Shown here piece after piece: positions 1 through 10,875 of a stretch of 64,000 bases of DNA (position 1 is its first letter; each line of letters starts with the position of its first letter). A program made the translations under genes and the position numbers. The DNA comes from Rhodospirillales bacterium (lineage in GTDB: Bacteria; Pseudomonadota; Alphaproteobacteria; Rhodospirillales; SHVU01), in assembly GCA_009691105.1 (NCBI GenBank), contig SHVU01000005.1:1-64000 (forward strand), given 5' to 3'. Under the pieces are notes generated by a model. The model was not told the DNA's origin. It saw nothing but the letters and a program-made list of their open reading frames with translations, and searched no databases.

Positions 1-376
1 AACGGCCGGGTTTTGATGTTTTTCCGCCAAAATCCGACGGATTCGCGTGGCGGCGGCGGCCGTTCCCGGGTCTTTTCCATCGATCTGACTGGATATAACG
101 AACGGGAGATGGTTACCCCTCTCGATGCATCCGACCCGGCGTGGTCCCCCTTGATCCCCTAGGGTAGAATCCATATAATCAGGGTGCCAAAATCATGACG
201 ACACCTAGTAGGTGCGATGTCCTTGATTAGAAGGCGCGCCCGAGGTATAGTTGCGATTCCAATTGGTTGCGCCAGTTTCCTCAATGCGTGGTAGTTTCGC
301 TAAATCAATCTCACCAAGACCCACAAGAAACGGCGGACAACGGTCAACTCAAATGCTCCGGAAAGGAAAAGTACTA

Positions 377-919
377 ATGCGTGTGAAACTGCTCGGATTG
401 ATTGCGGCGATGGCGCTGGTTGCGGCTTGCGAAACCGCCCCTCAACAGTCTTCTACGGCCACTGGCGCCGGCGCCGGCGCCGGCGCGGCGTCGACGGCGT
501 CGACGGCGTCGACGGCTGCGGCTCCGGGGGCTCGTCGGCCCGCGGAAGGCAGCGTTGCCGAATTCACTCAGACTGTCGGCGATCGGGTCCTGTTTGACTT
601 AGATAAGCACAACCTGCGGCCGGACGCCCGCACCGCTCTCGACCGGCAAGCGGCGTGGCTCAGCCGGTATCCTCAGGTCACCGTTACGATCGAAGGACAC
701 GCCGACGAACGCGGCACGCGCGAATACAACCTCGCGCTTGGCGAGCGTCGTGCGAACTCGGTCAAAGATTTCCTCGTGACCCTCGGCATCAACGCCAACC
801 GGGTGCGGACCATTTCCTACGGTAAGGAGCGGCCCGAAGTGGTTGGCTCGAACGAGGACGCGTGGGCGAAGAACCGTCGTGGCGTCACCGCCATCAGCGG
901 CGGTGCGCCGGCTAGCTAA
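377..919 (+). CDS. pal: Peptidoglycan-associated lipoprotein Pal (OmpA-family C-terminal domain)
   Basis: ORF 251..919; likely start ATG 377 gives signal peptide with lipobox (ALVAAC); FDLDKHNLRPDA...IEGHADERGTREYNLALGERRA OmpA motif; followed by cpoB/ybgF as in tol-pal operons. Confidence 0.95.
   Translation: MRVKLLGLIAAMALVAACETAPQQSSTATGAGAGAGAASTASTASTAAAPGARRPAEGSVAEFTQTVGDRVLFDLDKHNLRPDARTALDRQAAWLSRYPQVTVTIEGHADERGTREYNLALGERRANSVKDFLVTLGINANRVRTISYGKERPEVVGSNEDAWAKNRRGVTAISGGAPAS
464..516 (+). repeat. Tandem short repeats in the pal linker (GGCGCC units, then 3 perfect GTCGACGGC 9-mers at 490-516)
   Basis: Direct reading; encodes GAGAGAGAASTASTASTAA linker. Confidence 0.85.
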
Positions 920-956
920 ATAGCGGCTTCGTCTCCTCACGGAGCGAGTTTCAGGC

Positions 957-990
957 GCCTGCCCACCGACCGTGGGCAGGCACCTTACTT
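957..990 (+). terminator. Stem-loop between pal and cpoB: GCCTGCCCAC-cgacc-GTGGGCAGGC followed by a T-containing tail
   Basis: 10-bp perfect inverted repeat (957-966 / 972-981) then accttactttt; may be an attenuator. Confidence 0.6.
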
Positions 991-1058
991 TTGCCTTGAA
1001 CACAAGCGATCTTTGACGCCCGGCTGGGACTGGCAATTCTCGGGAAGGGCCCGCGATC

Positions 1059-2078
1059 ATGACACCCATTAGTCACTCGGTGCTGCGGCGCGTGTTGAGC
1101 GCCCTGGTCATTCTTAGCGCCGTCGTTCTCACCGCCGACCCTGGCGTTGCCGTTGCCCAAAGCGACACACGGCAGCTGATGGATCGCATCGAACGTCTCG
1201 AGCGCGACATCCGGCTTCTCAACGTTCAATTGGCGCGTGGTCAAGGCGCCGCGCCGGCCGGCTCGTCTGCGGCGATGCCGTCCATGTCGGGCGATCCGTC
1301 CTCCTACACGCGCCTCGAGGAACGCCTGAACACGCTCGAAGAAGAAATGCGGTCGATGACCGGCCTTTCCGAGCGCTTGAACCATTCCCTCGATGAAATG
1401 ACCCGGCGCCTCGACAAGTTTGGCGCCGATGTCGATTACCGCCTGGGCTCCGTTGAGAAAACGGGACCGGGTGCGTCGAACACGGCGTCGGCTCCAGCCG
1501 CGCCTGCCAGTACAGAGGCGAGCGCCCCGCCGCCGTCTCGGCCGGGCCAACCTCAGACTCTGGGAACTCTGACCGAATCGGATTTGCGCCGCCTTCGTCC
1601 TGGCACCGCTTCGGCCGCAACGCCGCCGGCCGCTGCACCGGGTGCGCCTCCGCCGACTGCGGAAGCGCAGGCCCGCGCCTTGCTCCCCGAAGGGACCGTG
1701 GCCGAGCGCTACAACTACGCCGTTGGGCTGCTTCGCCAGGCCCGGTATGACCAGGCCGAGCAAGCGCTACGCGCCTTTCTCCAGGCGCATGGCAACGATC
1801 GTTTGAGCACCAACGCCCGCTACTGGCTCGGCGAGACCTATTACGTCCGCGGCAACTACCAGGTGGCGAGCCAAGTATTCCTCGAGAACTACCAAGCCGC
1901 GCCGAAAGGTGAGAAGGCGGCCGATAGTCTTCTGAAGCTCGGCATGGCGCTCAATCTTCTCGAGCGGAAGCGCGAGGCTTGCGTCACCTTCGACAAGCTC
2001 AGCCAAGAATTTCCAACATCTCCGGACAATATCAAGCGCCCGCTTGCGGCCGAGCGCCAGCGCGCTAGTTGCGGTTGA
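1059..2078 (+). CDS. cpoB: Tol-Pal system / cell division coordinator CpoB (YbgF)
   Basis: Signal peptide, coiled coil, C-terminal TPR (YNYAVGLLRQARYDQAEQALRAFLQAHGNDRLSTNARYWLGETYYVRGNY); directly after pal. Confidence 0.92.
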   Translation: MTPISHSVLRRVLSALVILSAVVLTADPGVAVAQSDTRQLMDRIERLERDIRLLNVQLARGQGAAPAGSSAAMPSMSGDPSSYTRLEERLNTLEEEMRSMTGLSERLNHSLDEMTRRLDKFGADVDYRLGSVEKTGPGASNTASAPAAPASTEASAPPPSRPGQPQTLGTLTESDLRRLRPGTASAATPPAAAPGAPPPTAEAQARALLPEGTVAERYNYAVGLLRQARYDQAEQALRAFLQAHGNDRLSTNARYWLGETYYVRGNYQVASQVFLENYQAAPKGEKAADSLLKLGMALNLLERKREACVTFDKLSQEFPTSPDNIKRPLAAERQRASCG

Positions 2079-3451
2079 CCACGGAGCGCGGTCGCGGTCG
2101 CGCCACGTCGCCGGCGCGGCCTCTCACTTCCTCGGAGTTCTCAGACCTGATGGTGGCGGTTGGCCCATTCGAAGGTCGGCCGCGTCTCGCCGTCGCCGTG
2201 TCGGGTGGGGCTGATAGCCTCGCTTTGGCGTTGCTCGCCGATCGTTGGGCCCGCCTTCGATCTGGCCGCATCGTCGCCCTGACCGTCGATCATGGACTGC
2301 GCAAAGACTCGGCCGCCGAGGCCCGTCAAGTTGGGCGGTGGTTGGCGAAACGGGGCATCGATCATAGCGTTCTTCGTTGGACCGGCGCCAAGCCGACGAC
2401 GGGAATCCAGGCGGCGGCGCGTCAGGCACGCTATCGACTGCTGACCGACTGGTGCGCCCAGGAAGGCGTGCTGCACCTGCTGCTGGCCCACCATGCCGGC
2501 GATCAGATGGAAACATTTCTTCTGCGGGTGGCCGGCCGAAGTGGCGTCGACGGCTTGGCCGGAATGGCTGCCGTGGTCGAAGACTCCTCGTGCCGGTTGG
2601 TCCGGCCGCTTCTCGCGGTCCCGCGTCCGCGTCTCGAAGCGACCCTTCGGGCTGCCGACCAAGAATGGATCGAGGATCCCTCGAATCAAAACTCCGACTT
2701 CGCGCGGGTTCGGGTTCGGACTCTCTTGTCGAAGCTTGAAGGGGTGGGCAAAGGCCTGACGTCGCTGTCCGGGACGGTCCGCGCCGCCGGCCGGGTACGG
2801 GCGGCCTTCGAGGCTCCGACTTGGGCGCTTCTCGCCCGCGCCGCCGAGCTTTCCCCCGATGGTTACGCGCGGCTTCGGCTTGCGCCTCTGCGGGTGGCGC
2901 CCCGTCCCATCGCCGAACGCGCCGTTCAACGCCTGCTGCTGTGCGTCGGCGGAAACGACTATCCGCCGCGCCGCGAGCGTCTTGGCCGCCTCCTGGACGA
3001 GCTACTGGCCAAGCGGGCTGCCAAGGCTCGGACCCTCGCGGGCTGTCGCATCATTCCTTCGGGCGACTCTTTGCTTGTTTGTCCGGAGCTTCGGACCGAA
3101 CCGGCCAAGGTTTCCGCCGCTGCCAACCGAATGGTGCGCTGGGCCGACCGATTCGAGGTGGCGTTCGGCTCGGGTCACGCTAAAGGCCGAGTCTGGATTG
3201 CGCCTCTGGGTGACCCCGGTTGGGCCGACGCACTTAAGCGCCAACCCGAGGTTCGCGACACTCGAGTGCCGTATCCCGTGAGGGCCGGACTTCCGGCCTT
3301 ATTTGATCGCGGTGGGCTCCAGGCTGTTCCGCAGCTCGGATTTCGGCGCAAATCGTCGACTTTCCGTGATGTCGTGGTCCATTTTCGCCCGCGGCATAGC
3401 CTGTCCGGGCCGGGATTTCTCCTTGCGCCGGGCCGGTCGGGTACTATTTGA
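2069..3451 (+). CDS. tilS: tRNA(Ile)-lysidine synthase
   Basis: PP-loop motif VAVSGGADSLALALLADRWA; HAGDQMETFLLRVAGRSG; start codon uncertain (2069 or ~2150). Confidence 0.92.
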   Translation: MRLTTERGRGRATSPARPLTSSEFSDLMVAVGPFEGRPRLAVAVSGGADSLALALLADRWARLRSGRIVALTVDHGLRKDSAAEARQVGRWLAKRGIDHSVLRWTGAKPTTGIQAAARQARYRLLTDWCAQEGVLHLLLAHHAGDQMETFLLRVAGRSGVDGLAGMAAVVEDSSCRLVRPLLAVPRPRLEATLRAADQEWIEDPSNQNSDFARVRVRTLLSKLEGVGKGLTSLSGTVRAAGRVRAAFEAPTWALLARAAELSPDGYARLRLAPLRVAPRPIAERAVQRLLLCVGGNDYPPRRERLGRLLDELLAKRAAKARTLAGCRIIPSGDSLLVCPELRTEPAKVSAAANRMVRWADRFEVAFGSGHAKGRVWIAPLGDPGWADALKRQPEVRDTRVPYPVRAGLPALFDRGGLQAVPQLGFRRKSSTFRDVVVHFRPRHSLSGPGFLLAPGRSGTI

Positions 3452-3525
3452 TAGAATACCCAGGGAATTTTTGAGTTTCGACCGCAACCCATACGGGGGC
3501 GCGGACAGCGGAAGGGTAGGGTTTC

Positions 3526-5457
3526 GTGAATTTCAGCAAGAACATCGCGGTCTGGGCCATCATCGTTGTCGTTCTGATTGGCCTTTTTAACCTGTTTCAA
3601 GGAACGCCGACGCGCGGGCCGCAGTCGAACCTTACCTATTCGGAATTCAACGAGCAGGTCGAAAACGGCCAAGTAGTCACGGTCACGATCAAAGGCAAAG
3701 AGATCGTCGGCCAGCTGCGCGACGGCCGCAATTTCTCGACCTATGCCCCCGACGATGCCGGCCTGATCGCCCGGCTTAACCAGAAGCGGGTCGGGATCCG
3801 CGCCGTGCCGTCGGACGACAATTCGCCGTCCCTGTGGGGTGTGCTGATTTCATGGTTCCCGATGCTGCTCTTGATCGGCGTCTGGATCTTCTTCATGCGC
3901 CAGATGCAGTCGGGCGGCGGCAAAGCCATGGGCTTCGGCAAGTCCCGGGCCCGCTTGCTGACCGAAAAGACCGGCCGGGTGACCTTCGAAGACGTCGCCG
4001 GCATCGACGAAGCCAAGCAGGAACTTCAGGAAATCGTCGAATTCTTGAAGGATCCTCAGAAATTCCAGCGCCTCGGCGGCAAGATCCCGAAAGGGTGCTT
4101 GTTGGTTGGTCCTCCGGGCACCGGCAAGACGCTGCTCGCCCGCGCCATCGCCGGCGAAGCCAACGTGCCGTTCTTCACCATTTCAGGCTCCGACTTCGTC
4201 GAAATGTTCGTCGGCGTCGGTGCGTCGCGCGTCCGCGATATGTTCGAGCAAGGCAAAAAGAACGCGCCGTGCATCGTCTTCATCGACGAGTTGGACGCGG
4301 TCGGGCGGCATCGTGGCGCCGGCCTTGGAGGTGGCAACGACGAGCGCGAGCAGACGCTGAACCAGTTGCTCGTCGAGATGGACGGTTTCGAATCGAATGA
4401 AGGCGTCATCCTGATTGCGGCGACCAACCGGCCGGACGTTCTCGACCCGGCGTTGTTGCGTCCAGGCCGCTTCGACCGCCAGATCGTCGTTCCTAATCCA
4501 GACATCATCGGTCGCGAAAAGATTCTCAAAGTTCATATGCGCAAGGTGCCGCTCGCTCCCGATGTCGAGCCGCGCGTCGTCGCGCGGGGCACGCCCGGGT
4601 TCTCCGGCGCCGATCTCGCCAACCTCGTCAACGAGGCGGCGTTGCTCGCGGCGCGTCTCGGCAAGCGGGTCGTGACCATGGCCGACTTCGAGGCCGCCAA
4701 GGACAAGGTCCTGATGGGCGTCGAGCGTCGTTCCTTGGTCATGAGCGAAGACGAAAAACGTCTGACCGCCTATCACGAAGGCGGCCATGCCATTGTCTCG
4801 CTGACCGTGCCGAAACATGATCCGCTCCATAAGGTGACGATCATTCCGCGCGGCCGAGCTCTCGGCCTCACGATGTCGCTGCCGGAGCGCGACCAGTACA
4901 GCCTGTCCTATATGCAGCTCCGCTCGAAGCTCGCGTCGCTGTTCGGCGGCCGGGTCGCCGAGGAAATCGTCTTCGGTATCGAGAACATCACCAGCGGCGC
5001 GGCCATGGATATCTCCCAGGCGACCAATCTGGCGCGCCGGATGGTCACCGAGTGGGGATTCAGCGAGCGTCTTGGCCGTCTGCGCTTTACCGACAATGAG
5101 GAAGAGATCTTCCTCGGCCATTTGGTCACGCAGCGGAAGAACGTATCCGACGCGACGGCGCAAGCCATCGACGAGGAAATCCGCAAGCTCATCGACGAGG
5201 CCGAGACGACGGCGCGGACGATCCTGACCGAGCGTCGCGTCGAACTCGATCGCCTGGCCACGGCGTTGCTCGAATACGAGACGCTGTCTGGCGACGAAGT
5301 CAAAGCCGTCATGCGTGGTGAAACGATTATCCGCCCCGAAAACGACGACCGTCCCCAGCCCAAAGATACGGGACGGCGGTCGAGCGTGCCGGCGAGTGGC
5401 AAAGCCAAGGATCAGCCGACCGGCGGGCTGGAGGCGAAACCCCAGCCGGGCGCGTAG
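3526..5457 (+). CDS. ftsH: ATP-dependent zinc metalloprotease FtsH
   Basis: Walker [27 protein letters not shown] zinc motif, two N-terminal TM regions. Confidence 0.98.
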   Translation: MNFSKNIAVWAIIVVVLIGLFNLFQGTPTRGPQSNLTYSEFNEQVENGQVVTVTIKGKEIVGQLRDGRNFSTYAPDDAGLIARLNQKRVGIRAVPSDDNSPSLWGVLISWFPMLLLIGVWIFFMRQMQSGGGKAMGFGKSRARLLTEKTGRVTFEDVAGIDEAKQELQEIVEFLKDPQKFQRLGGKIPKGCLLVGPPGTGKTLLARAIAGEANVPFFTISGSDFVEMFVGVGASRVRDMFEQGKKNAPCIVFIDELDAVGRHRGAGLGGGNDEREQTLNQLLVEMDGFESNEGVILIAATNRPDVLDPALLRPGRFDRQIVVPNPDIIGREKILKVHMRKVPLAPDVEPRVVARGTPGFSGADLANLVNEAALLAARLGKRVVTMADFEAAKDKVLMGVERRSLVMSEDEKRLTAYHEGGHAIVSLTVPKHDPLHKVTIIPRGRALGLTMSLPERDQYSLSYMQLRSKLASLFGGRVAEEIVFGIENITSGAAMDISQATNLARRMVTEWGFSERLGRLRFTDNEEEIFLGHLVTQRKNVSDATAQAIDEEIRKLIDEAETTARTILTERRVELDRLATALLEYETLSGDEVKAVMRGETIIRPENDDRPQPKDTGRRSSVPASGKAKDQPTGGLEAKPQPGA

Positions 5458-6560
5458 TGACGGCGTCCGCCTTGGACGCCGCGACGGTTCCCAGTCTTCC
5501 CACCGATTGGAGCGGCGACGGCCATGATGTGGCCGGCCGCTTGTACCTTCGGCCGCTGCCGCGGCCCGTAGGCGCCGCGCCCCATTTCTTTGAAGTGCTT
5601 ATTCGAGGTTCGGGCCGGATCGGCTCGCGGGAACGTGTTGCCTTCATCCTCGATCGCGATCGATTGACCGCCTGGGCCGAGGCCGAGGGCGAGGCCGTGC
5701 GCTCCCATGTGAACGCCATAGTCGAGAGGCTGTCGGCGCCTCCGCAGCATTTCGCGAGCATTGCTCTCGGTCAGCCCGTCCTCATGGGGGTCGTCAACAC
5801 CACCCCAGATAGCTTCTCGGACGGTGGTGAGGCCTTTGAGCCTGGCCAAGCCATTGCGCGGGGCGAAGCGCTCCGCGCCGCCGGTGCCGCCATCATCGAC
5901 GTGGGTGGCGAATCGACTCGGCCCGGATCTGATCCCGTCGATGCGGCCGAAGAAACGCGTCGTGTCGCTCCGGTCGTCGCCGGCTTGAAAGCCAGTGGAG
6001 CCGTGGTCTCGATCGATACGCGTCGCGCCGTGGTCATGGAAGCGGCGGTAGCGGTGGGGGCCAGCATCATCAACGATGTCACGGCACTCACCGGCGACGT
6101 CGGCTCGCTGGCGGTCGCACAACGCGCCGCTGTGCCGGTCGTCCTCATGCATATGCAGGGCGAACCGGGCACGATGCAGGACGAGCCCAGTTACGAAGAT
6201 GCTCTGCTCGATGTGTACGACTATCTCGCGGCGCGGATCGAGGTCTGCCGAAAGGCGGGAATTCCGCTGACCAATCTCGCCGTTGATCCAGGAATCGGGT
6301 TCGGCAAAACAGTCGATCACAATCTCGATATCCTGCGCCGGATCTCGCTTTATCACGGGCTCGGATGTCCGATCGTGCTCGGAGTGTCGCGCAAAGGCTT
6401 CATCGGCCGGCTGTCGAACGGCGAGCCGCCGAAAGCCCGGCTGCCGGGTTCGTTGGCCGTGGCCTTGTCGGCGGTGGCCCAAGGTGTCCAAATCCTACGC
6501 GTTCACGACGTCGCGGAGACGCGCCAAGCGCTGGCTTTGTGGATGGCGGTCGGGTGCTGA
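5457..6560 (+). CDS. folP: Dihydropteroate synthase
   Basis: [32 protein letters not shown] motifs; GTG start overlapping the ftsH stop. Confidence 0.95.
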   Translation: MTASALDAATVPSLPTDWSGDGHDVAGRLYLRPLPRPVGAAPHFFEVLIRGSGRIGSRERVAFILDRDRLTAWAEAEGEAVRSHVNAIVERLSAPPQHFASIALGQPVLMGVVNTTPDSFSDGGEAFEPGQAIARGEALRAAGAAIIDVGGESTRPGSDPVDAAEETRRVAPVVAGLKASGAVVSIDTRRAVVMEAAVAVGASIINDVTALTGDVGSLAVAQRAAVPVVLMHMQGEPGTMQDEPSYEDALLDVYDYLAARIEVCRKAGIPLTNLAVDPGIGFGKTVDHNLDILRRISLYHGLGCPIVLGVSRKGFIGRLSNGEPPKARLPGSLAVALSAVAQGVQILRVHDVAETRQALALWMAVGC

Positions 6561-6648
6561 GCACCGCGCGGCTTGTGGCGTCGCCCCGCGGACGGATACT
6601 CTAGATACGATTCGTTTTTTCAACAGCCCTGGACCGTCAGGAGGTTCG

Positions 6649-7995
6649 ATGGCACGCAAGCTCTTCGGAACCGATGGCATCCGCGGCACCGCCAACCGCG
6701 AGCCAATGACCGCCGAGATCGCCCTGAAGGTGGGGATCGCGGCGGCGCGGCAGTTCATTCGCGGCGCGCACCGGCATCGTGTCGTGATCGGGAAGGACAC
6801 GCGGCTCTCGGGATATTTGCTCGAGCCGGCGCTGACCGCCGGTTTCATCTCCATGGGTATGGACGTCATTCTGGTCGGCCCGATGCCGACGCCCGGAATC
6901 GCGATGTTGACGAGATCCCTTCGTGCGGATCTCGGCGTGATGATCTCGGCGTCCCACAACCCGTATCAGGACAACGGCATCAAGTTGTTCGGCCCCGACG
7001 CCTACAAGCTCTCGGACGAGGTCGAGGCCGAGATCGAGCGTCACGTCGATGGGGCGACGCCGACCGATCTCGCGTCGCCAGATCGGCTTGGCCGGGCGAC
7101 GCGACTCGACGACGCCCACGGCCGTTATGTCGAACACGTGAAGCAGAGCTTTCCGCGCGGCCACACCCTCGAGGGTTTGAAGATCGTCGTCGATTGCGCC
7201 AACGGCGCCGCCTACAAGGTCGCGCCCGAAGTGTTGTGGGAACTCGGCGCGACCGTGGTTCAGGTCGGCGTTGCACCGGACGGCTTCAACATCAACCGCG
7301 AGTGCGGATCGACCGCGACCGATTTCATGCGGGCTCAAGTCTTGGCGCATGGCGCCGATCTCGGCATCGCTCTCGACGGCGACGCCGACCGGGTGGTGAT
7401 GGCCGATGAAAAGGGTGACATCATCGACGGCGACCAAGTGATGGGCTTGATCGCGCGCGCCTGGATGCAGTCGGGACGTCTGCAAGGTGCCGGCGTCGCG
7501 GCGACGATCATGTCGAACCTTGGGTTGGAGCGATTCCTATCGGGTCTTGGCCTGTCGCTGGCCCGTGCCCAAGTCGGCGATCGCTACGTCGTCGAATTGA
7601 TGCGCGAGCGCGGCTACAACGTCGGCGGCGAGCAATCCGGCCACATCGTGCTCGCCGATTTCAACCGCACCGGCGACGGCCTGATCGCGGCGTTGCAGGT
7701 TCTCGCCGTACTCGTCGACGCCAAGCGGCCGGCGAGCGAAGTGTGTCGCGTCTTCCAGCCGTTGCCTCAGGTCTTGCGTAGCGTCCGCTTCAATGGTGGC
7801 GCGCCGCTCGAAGCCGATGCCGTCAAAAAGGCGATCGGGTCTGCCGAACGGCGCCTTGGCAAGACCGGACGGTTGGTCATCCGGAAGTCGGGCACCGAGC
7901 CGGTCGTTCGCATCATGGCCGAGGGCGAAGACCCAGGGCTCGTCGATCAGGTTGTCGACGATCTCGTCGGCGCGGTCGAACGCGCCGCCGGCTGA
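6649..7995 (+). CDS. glmM: Phosphoglucosamine mutase
   Basis: [27 protein letters not shown] active-site serine loop, DGDADR; start ATG 6649 with upstream AGGAGG. Confidence 0.97.
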   Translation: MARKLFGTDGIRGTANREPMTAEIALKVGIAAARQFIRGAHRHRVVIGKDTRLSGYLLEPALTAGFISMGMDVILVGPMPTPGIAMLTRSLRADLGVMISASHNPYQDNGIKLFGPDAYKLSDEVEAEIERHVDGATPTDLASPDRLGRATRLDDAHGRYVEHVKQSFPRGHTLEGLKIVVDCANGAAYKVAPEVLWELGATVVQVGVAPDGFNINRECGSTATDFMRAQVLAHGADLGIALDGDADRVVMADEKGDIIDGDQVMGLIARAWMQSGRLQGAGVAATIMSNLGLERFLSGLGLSLARAQVGDRYVVELMRERGYNVGGEQSGHIVLADFNRTGDGLIAALQVLAVLVDAKRPASEVCRVFQPLPQVLRSVRFNGGAPLEADAVKKAIGSAERRLGKTGRLVIRKSGTEPVVRIMAEGEDPGLVDQVVDDLVGAVERAAG

Positions 7996-8016
7996 GCGAA
8001 GCGCGCGGCGCTTCCC

Positions 8017-8847
8017 GTGAAAGGGCGAGTCCTCATTGTCGCCGGATCGGATTCCGGCGGCGGCGCCGGAATCCAGGCCGATATCAAAACGGTGACGGCG
8101 CTTGGTGGCTACGCCATGACCGCGATCACGGCTCTGACCGCCCAGAACACTCAGGGCGTCTTCGGTATTCACGAAGTGCCTCCAGACTTCATCGCCCGTC
8201 AGTTGGCGGTCGTCTTGTCGGACCTTGGCGCCGACTGCGTGAAGATCGGCATGCTGCACCGGCCCGAGGTTATCGATGCGGTCGTTGCGGTTCTCGCCGC
8301 GCCGCAGCCTGACGGCGCCCAAGGCATCCCCGTCGTCGTCGACCCCGTCATGGTGGCGAAGGGCGGGGCGCGGCTTCTGACCGAGGATTCCGTCGTCCGC
8401 TTGGCGCGTCATCTCCTGCCGCGCGCCACGGTGTTGACACCAAACATCCCGGAGGCCGAAGCGCTGACCGGTCTCGCGATTCGGGCTCCGGATGACGTGA
8501 TGGCGGCGGGACGGGCGTTGTTGGGACTCGGTGCGGCGGCGGCGCTGGTCAAAGGCGGGCACCTTGAGGGTGACGTCGTGACGGATGTCCTCTTCACCAA
8601 GGACGGGGTCGAATCGTTTTCCTCGCCGCGCATCCCGACGACGAGCACCCACGGCACCGGCTGCACTCTGGCTTCGGCGATCGCCACTGGCCTCGCGCAA
8701 AGATTGGATCTCCGGGCCGCCGTCGTTCGGGCCCGCGCGTATGTCCAAGAAGCGCTGCGTACCGCTCCGGCATTCGGTCGTGGCCACGGCCCGCTCAATC
8801 ACGGACATACCGTGACGCCGTTCAACGCCAGCAAATCGGCCCGCTGA
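8017..8847 (+). CDS. thiD: Hydroxymethylpyrimidine/phosphomethylpyrimidine kinase
   Basis: VAGSDSGGGAGIQADIKTVTALGGYAMTAITALTAQNT; HGTGCTLASAIA; GTG start. Confidence 0.95.
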   Translation: MKGRVLIVAGSDSGGGAGIQADIKTVTALGGYAMTAITALTAQNTQGVFGIHEVPPDFIARQLAVVLSDLGADCVKIGMLHRPEVIDAVVAVLAAPQPDGAQGIPVVVDPVMVAKGGARLLTEDSVVRLARHLLPRATVLTPNIPEAEALTGLAIRAPDDVMAAGRALLGLGAAAALVKGGHLEGDVVTDVLFTKDGVESFSSPRIPTTSTHGTGCTLASAIATGLAQRLDLRAAVVRARAYVQEALRTAPAFGRGHGPLNHGHTVTPFNASKSAR

Positions 8848-8894
8848 CGCGAGTCGATTGACAGCCCGATCGCGCCCGGTAAGAGTGAACTCTT

Positions 8895-9084
8895 CGGTCG
8901 AGTTTCTCTCGCGCCGCAAGGCCGGGAGCGAAGAGGGAATACGGTGAGGCCCGTTTGGGCCGAATCCGGAGCTGCCCCCGCAACTGTAAGCGGCGAGCCA
9001 GCCACGAAGCGGTCACTGATGCGAGACGCATTGGGAAGACCATGTGGCAACGAGGCGTCGACCCGCGAGCCAGGAGACCTGCCT
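8895..9084 (+). promoter_or_regulatory. Cobalamin (AdoCbl) riboswitch
   Basis: GAGGGAATACGGTGAGGCCC...GAATCCGGAGCTGCCCCCGCAACTGTAAGCGGCGAGCC...CACTG...TTGGGAAGACC...GCGTCGACCCGCGAGCCAGGAGACCTGCC; contains the canonical core and terminal B12 box. Confidence 0.95.
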
Positions 9085-9106
9085 TGACCCGTGTTGAGTC
9101 GTCCTA

Positions 9107-9163
9107 GGGCGGGGAGTCCTGGCGGTTTGCTGTCGAGGCGGGCCGCCCCCCCCGTCTTTTTTC
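9107..9163 (+). terminator. Possible riboswitch expression platform / intrinsic terminator
   Basis: GGGCGG...CCGCCCCCCCC GTCTTTTTT immediately 3' of the riboswitch; G/C stem and T tract visible, exact fold not computed. Confidence 0.45.
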
Positions 9164-9314
9164 CGACAGATGACCTCCACCTCCTCTCCGCCGAACGGGA
9201 GAGAGGTCCATGGTGCGTTCAGATCACGACGGCGGCCGGATTGTCCGGTCGATGACGCGATCGGTAGCCGAGGTTTCGGAGCCGATTCCCCGCGTTCCAC
9301 AGCGACGGCCTTAG

Positions 9315-9333
9315 AATGTTATATTATAACATT
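9315..9333. promoter_or_regulatory. Candidate Zur operator: AATGTTATA-T-TATAACATT
   Basis: Perfect 9+1+9 palindrome, the most AT-rich short block in an otherwise GC-rich leader, 52 nt upstream of the SBP ATG; matches the proteobacterial Zur box core AATGTTATANTATAACATT as I recall it. Confidence 0.75.
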
Positions 9334-9384
9334 TTGGACGATCCCGCCCACTGTCATCCGTCGTCGAACAGGAGATTATCCGAC

Positions 9385-10875
9385 ATGACGAACGTGGTTA
9401 GTGTCGTTGCCGTCACTGCCTCGCTACTCACCGCCATCGTGGTCGCTCAGACCGCGAACGCTCAGACCGCGCTGACGGTCGGCCAGACCTTCATCGCCAA
9501 CGGCACAGATCCGACCAAAGGATCGACCGGCTGGGCCCTGACCAGCCACGGCATCAGCGAAAATCTTTTCACCGTCGACCGGAACGGCGATCTGGTGCCG
9601 GAGCTTGCGCAAAGCGCGGAGCGCCTCGACGATCAGACGTGGATCATCAAACTCGCCCCGAGCCGCCGCTTCTCCGACGGCAGCGACGTCACCGCTCAGG
9701 TACTTGCTGCCAGTTTCGCCTACACCATGACCGCTAATCCGGCGCCCAAGGGAACGGCGGGGATGCTGACGTTCCAGGCGCTCGATCCACTTACGCTCAA
9801 AGTATCGACCGAGCGCGCCATCCCCCGCATCGAGCCGCTCTTCGCGGAATGGGCGCTGGTCGTCTATCAGAAGAAAGACGACGGCTCGATGCTGTTCACC
9901 GGGCCCTATGCGGTTGCCGATTACCGTCCGGACGTTGGCTTCACTTTGAAGCCCAATCCGCATTTTCCAGGAGCCGCCGCCCGCAGCGAGATCACGCTGC
10001 GGCGGTTCGGTGACGCTCAGACCATGGCCTTGGCTTTTGAAGCCGGGCAGCTCGATCTCGCCTTCGGTCTTCCGACCGACGTGGTGGCGCGCCTCAAGGC
10101 CAAGCAAGGCGTGACCGTCAAATCGTTCCCGGTCGCCTATCAGTACATGGCGTGGCTGAACACGCGCCGGCCCATGCTCGCCGACGTCAAGGTGCGGAAG
10201 GCGATCGACCTCTCCTTCGATCGTGGCCAAATCGCGCAAGCCCTCAAGGCCGGCAGCCCCGCTACCGGCGCCTATGCGCCGTACTTCGCCTTTGCGGTGA
10301 AGGAGCCTCGCCCGCGCGATATCCAAGCGGCGCGCACGCTTCTCGATCAAGCCGGCTGGACGATGGGCACGCGCGGCCGCACCAAAGGCGGCGCGCCGTT
10401 GGCGGTGACCGTTCTCGCCTATCCGCAGCGTCCTGATCTGGTTACCATGCTGCCGGTCATCAAGTCGCAGTTGCAGGAGATCGGGATCGCCGCCGAGACG
10501 CGGGTCATCGAGAACGTCAACGCGGTTGCCGCGTCCGGCGATTTCGACATGCTGCTGTGGGCGCAGCACACGGCGCCAAGTGGCGATCCGGCGTTCTTCC
10601 TGAACGGTATGCTGAGGACCGGCGCCGGGTTGAACTACGCCGGTTATTCGAGCCCGGCCTACGACGGCTTGCTCGATGCCATGGGCCGCGAAGGCAATCC
10701 GAAAGCCCGGGCCGAGCTCGCCGTGAAGGCCCAGAAGATCCTGTTTGATGACGCGCCGGTGTCGTTCCTGATCACGCCGGAATGGCATGTCGGTCTTTCG
10801 GAGCGCCTCGCCAACTATGTGCCCTGGGGCTCCGACTACCATGTGCTCCGCGCCGACATGGGGGCGAAGCGCTGA
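9385..10875 (+). CDS. ABC transporter substrate-binding protein, family 5 (NikA/CntA/DppA-like)
   Basis: Signal peptide ending AQTANAQ; SBP_bac_5 features (DDQTWIIKLAPSRRFSDGSDVTAQ; VRKAIDLSFDRGQIA); start ATG 9385 with GGAG. Confidence 0.88.
   Translation: MTNVVSVVAVTASLLTAIVVAQTANAQTALTVGQTFIANGTDPTKGSTGWALTSHGISENLFTVDRNGDLVPELAQSAERLDDQTWIIKLAPSRRFSDGSDVTAQVLAASFAYTMTANPAPKGTAGMLTFQALDPLTLKVSTERAIPRIEPLFAEWALVVYQKKDDGSMLFTGPYAVADYRPDVGFTLKPNPHFPGAAARSEITLRRFGDAQTMALAFEAGQLDLAFGLPTDVVARLKAKQGVTVKSFPVAYQYMAWLNTRRPMLADVKVRKAIDLSFDRGQIAQALKAGSPATGAYAPYFAFAVKEPRPRDIQAARTLLDQAGWTMGTRGRTKGGAPLAVTVLAYPQRPDLVTMLPVIKSQLQEIGIAAETRVIENVNAVAASGDFDMLLWAQHTAPSGDPAFFLNGMLRTGAGLNYAGYSSPAYDGLLDAMGREGNPKARAELAVKAQKILFDDAPVSFLITPEWHVGLSERLANYVPWGSDYHVLRADMGAKR

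Noticed and set aside
3439-3472. Terminator between tilS and ftsH (GGGTA...TACCC then TTTTT)
   Set aside because: Only a 5-bp core stem overlapping the tilS stop; too weak to call without folding.
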